This document shows positions 62,161 through 64,000 of a stretch of DNA of 64,000 bases, piece by piece. Made by a program: the position numbers and the translations under genes. A model generated the notes under the pieces. It was not told the origin of the DNA. It did not search any database and saw nothing but the letters and a program-made list of their open reading frames with translations. Source of the stretch: an uncultured delta proteobacterium (GTDB lineage Bacteria; Myxococcota_A; Polyangia; Haliangiales; Haliangiaceae); assembly GCA_900696455.1 (NCBI GenBank), contig CAADGB010000043.1, positions 25,084-89,083 on the forward strand, in the 5' to 3' direction. Position 1 is the stretch's first letter; every line of letters starts with the position of its first letter.

Positions 62161-62613
62161 GTGCCGCGCCTCCTCGCCACCCTCGCCCTCACCCTCCTGG
62201 TCCTCGCCTCGTGCTCGAAGCCCGGCCCCGCGCGGCCGCTGGCGCCGCTGCCCGAGCCGGGCACGGGCCCCGATCCCACCCCGGCGGCGGCGACGATCTC
62301 CGACGACGAGCTCGACGCGCTGATGCGCGAGACCGTGGCCTACCTGGGCCAGGTCGCGGCCGCGGTGCAGGGGGCGGGCACCGACTGCCCGGCCATGGCC
62401 GCCGGCATCGAGCGCGTGGTCGACGACCACGCGGCGCTGCTCGAGCGCGCGCGCACGCTCGACGACCCGTCGGTCGAGGACCGCTCGGAGAAGTGGCTCG
62501 ACGCCCACGCCGCCGAGGTCAAGCCGATGTTCGAGACGCTGTTCGAGGCGCTCGAGCCCTGCGGCCAGGATCCGGCGGTGCAAGCCGCGGTCGAGAAGAT
62601 GGGCGGGGCATGA
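62161..62613 (+). CDS. Small two-Cys lipoprotein, family member 3
   Basis: 150 residues from a GTG with TAAACT five bases upstream. Lipobox VLASC (Cys at about 18), Pro linker, and the domain DCPAMAAGIERVVDDHAALL ... KWLDAHAAEVKPMF ... LEPCGQDPAVQAAVEKM. The fit to member 1 is clear at both Cys and at the D-P-x-V-x-A-V end. Stop overlaps the next ATG. Confidence 0.75.
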   Translation: MPRLLATLALTLLVLASCSKPGPARPLAPLPEPGTGPDPTPAAATISDDELDALMRETVAYLGQVAAAVQGAGTDCPAMAAGIERVVDDHAALLERARTLDDPSVEDRSEKWLDAHAAEVKPMFETLFEALEPCGQDPAVQAAVEKMGGA

Positions 62614-63119
62614 GGCGGCGGCGCGCGTCCCTGGCGCTGGGCGTGGCGTGGGTCGTGGCGTGCGGCGGGGCGCGCCCCGCGACGACCGCGCCGCCGGAGG
62701 CGCCGCCGGCCGCGTCCGCGACCCCGACGCCCGCGGCGCCCGACGCGTCAGCGGCCGAGCCGCCGCCGCCGCCGCCCGATCCGCTGCTGGCCGCGCTCGA
62801 CGCCCAGGTCGCGCTCTACGAGGCGATCGCCGCCCTGCCGTCCGGGGCGCCGTGTCGCGACGCCGCCGTCGCGATCGAGCGGCTGGTCGGTGAGCGCGCG
62901 GGCGCGCTCACCGAGGTGCGGGCGGCCGCGATCGGCGAGCGGCGCGGCGAGGTCGATCGACGGTTCGAGGCGCTCTCGCCGCGGCTGGCCGCGGCCGCGA
63001 TCGCGATCGACGCGCTGGTCCAGCGCTGCGCGGGCGAGGCCGCGGTCGCGATCGCGCTCGGTCGGCTGGCCGGCGAGGCCGCGCCCGGCGAGGCCGCGCC
63101 CGGCGAGGCGACGCGATGA
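62610..63119 (+). CDS. Small two-Cys lipoprotein, family member 4 (divergent)
   Basis: 169 residues. Signal peptide with lipobox VVAC (Cys at about 18), Pro/Ala/Glu linker, and a more divergent copy of the domain (APCRDAAVAIERLVGERAGA ... VQRCAGEAAVAIALGRLAGE). The last residues are a short EAAPG repeat. ATGA overlaps on both sides place it in one operon with member 3 and the next lipoprotein. Confidence 0.7.
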   Translation: MRRRRASLALGVAWVVACGGARPATTAPPEAPPAASATPTPAAPDASAAEPPPPPPDPLLAALDAQVALYEAIAALPSGAPCRDAAVAIERLVGERAGALTEVRAAAIGERRGEVDRRFEALSPRLAAAAIAIDALVQRCAGEAAVAIALGRLAGEAAPGEAAPGEATR

Positions 63120-63703
63120 GGGCCAGCGGGCCGGCGGCGCGGCGGGCGCCGGTGGTGGCGATCATGATGATCGCCGTGGCCACCGCCGCCAGCGGGTGCA
63201 AGCGGACGGCGGCGCCGGCCGCGCCGCCCCCGGGGCAGGAGCGCGGTGACTGCCGCGGCGACGGCGGCTGCGATCCCGGGCTGGAGTGCCGCTCCAACCT
63301 GTGCGTGCGGCCGCCGCCCGCCGACTGCGGCGCCATCGCCCGGGAGCTGTCGTACGTCCTGCTCGACAACTACGCCCCGCACGAGCGGCGAGACGCGTTC
63401 ATCGCCGCCACCCGCGCCCGGTGCGAGGCGATGCAGCTCGGCCGCGACGACGGCGCGTGCCTGCTCGCCGCCCGCAGCCGCGCCGACCTCGCCGCCTGCC
63501 CGCGTCCGCTCGGGCTCGGCGACTGCAAGCGCGTGACCGACCACCTCGAGGCGATGCGCGCCACCAGCGGCGTCGACGCCTACCTGGTGACCGAGGCCGA
63601 CCGCATCGTCGGCCGCTGCCGGAGCGAAGCGCCGTCACTCGCCTTCGAGCAGTGCGTCCTCGCCACGCGCTCGTTCGAGGACGTCGAACGCTGCGCCTGG
63701 TGA
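63116..63703 (+). CDS. Cys-rich lipoprotein
   Basis: 195 residues. Signal peptide with lipobox AASGC (Cys at about 28). Two small Cys-rich turns follow (GDCRGDGGCDPGLECRSNLC), then a helical domain with evenly spaced Cys (ARCEAMQ, GACLLAAR, LAACPRP, GDCKRVT, GRCRSE, EQCVLAT, ERCAW). All could pair in disulfides. Similar Cys-rich lipoproteins are frequent in Myxococcota. Function unknown. Confidence 0.7.
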   Translation: MRASGPAARRAPVVAIMMIAVATAASGCKRTAAPAAPPPGQERGDCRGDGGCDPGLECRSNLCVRPPPADCGAIARELSYVLLDNYAPHERRDAFIAATRARCEAMQLGRDDGACLLAARSRADLAACPRPLGLGDCKRVTDHLEAMRATSGVDAYLVTEADRIVGRCRSEAPSLAFEQCVLATRSFEDVERCAW

Positions 63704-63727
63704 ACGACGCTGGGCGGGGCCCGGGTG

Positions 63728-63733
63728 TAGAGT
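63728..63733 (+). promoter_or_regulatory. -10-like TAGAGT, leaderless terminal gene
   Basis: TAGAGT ends seven bases before the GTG at 63741. Confidence 0.4.
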
Positions 63734-63740
63734 CGCCGCC

Positions 63741-64000
63741 GTGATCCCGCCGTGGCGACACGCGGGGCGCGGCGCCCCGGCCCGGGTCGTGCTCGCAGCC
63801 CTCCTCGCAGTCGGAGCAGTCGCGCTCGCGATCTGCGGCGTCCTCGCGTCGCCGGCCGCGAGGGCGGACGACGCTGGCCTCGGCGCGGGCCCCTGGCCCG
63901 GGCCCGCCGTCGGCGCCGACGCCGCGGTCGACGCACCCCCGCCGCCCGACGCCGCGCCGCGCCCGATCGCACCGCGCGACACCGCGGTCGACGCACCCCC
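63741..64000 (+). CDS. Secreted protein, 3' end outside the window
   Basis: The frame is open to the right edge (86 residues seen). Basic start, a hydrophobic signal segment (VVLAALLAVGAVALAICGVL), a likely cleavage site near ARA-DDA, then an Asp/Ala/Pro-rich linker with a repeat TAVDAPP/AAVDAPPPP encoded by a 17-bp direct repeat (GCGGTCGACGCACCCCC). Too little remains to name it. Confidence 0.55.
   Translation, partial: MIPPWRHAGRGAPARVVLAALLAVGAVALAICGVLASPAARADDAGLGAGPWPGPAVGADAAVDAPPPPDAAPRPIAPRDTAVDAP

Overview
The window suggests a very GC-rich member of the Myxococcota (Haliangium/Kofleriaceae-like by style). The evidence is dense GC-rich coding, three Hanks-type Ser/Thr kinases (one fused to an AAA ATPase and TPRs), sigma-54 activators, and many small secreted lipoproteins with Pro/Ala-rich linkers. 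This placement is inferred from gene content; no rRNA or other marker gene is present.

Left part (1 to about 26,000): an integrated mobile element, cut by the left window edge. It ends rightward in an excisionase-like HTH protein, two multidomain polyvalent proteins, a tyrosine integrase and a GNAT-like gene. Genes are packed in long co-directional runs with ATGA/GTGA/TGATG overlaps. They include a pentapeptide-repeat protein, an FHA protein fused to a dead sigma-54-activator domain, a sigma-like factor behind a 17-codon leader, a membrane-anchored M23 peptidase and a lytic transglycosylase, and many small membrane or low-complexity proteins. I see no capsid, terminase, tail or conjugation gene, so I cannot say whether it is a virus, a satellite or another particle-forming element. 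Three features tie its proteins together: a recurrent Arg-Asn-Ala motif at domain borders, a helical module of about 85-95 residues present six times in five proteins, and a protein with a transglutaminase-like Cys-His-Asp triad that could cut at the Arg-Asn-Ala sites. One structural-looking gene is split by a single in-frame TAG.

Right part (about 26,100 to 64,000): ordinary chromosome. In order it carries an MscS channel, RpiB-like isomerase, thioesterase, OmpA-like protein, FAD amine oxidase, an NmrA-like reductase divergent from a LysR regulator, C69 peptidase, RdgB/HAM1, SerB, an orphan adenine methylase, two convergent kinases, an elicitor-type transglutaminase with a P-domain, PheA, a GH5 glycosidase, an MBL hydrolase and a beta-propeller lipoprotein. 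A sulfur cluster follows (51,649-57,016): YeeE/YedE pair, TauE/SafE, a sigma-54 activator, ETHE1-like persulfide dioxygenase, rhodanese and a UspA protein. Three sigma-54 type promoters and two identical-architecture upstream sites (GTTTCA-N4-GTTTCA) make it a coherent candidate regulon. The end of the window holds a large kinase-ATPase-TPR protein flanked on both sides by paralogous two-Cys lipoproteins.

Many chromosomal genes lack a Shine-Dalgarno and have a TANNNT hexamer 5-9 nt before the start codon, which suggests leaderless transcripts. Most element genes carry a clear ribosome binding site or an overlapping start.
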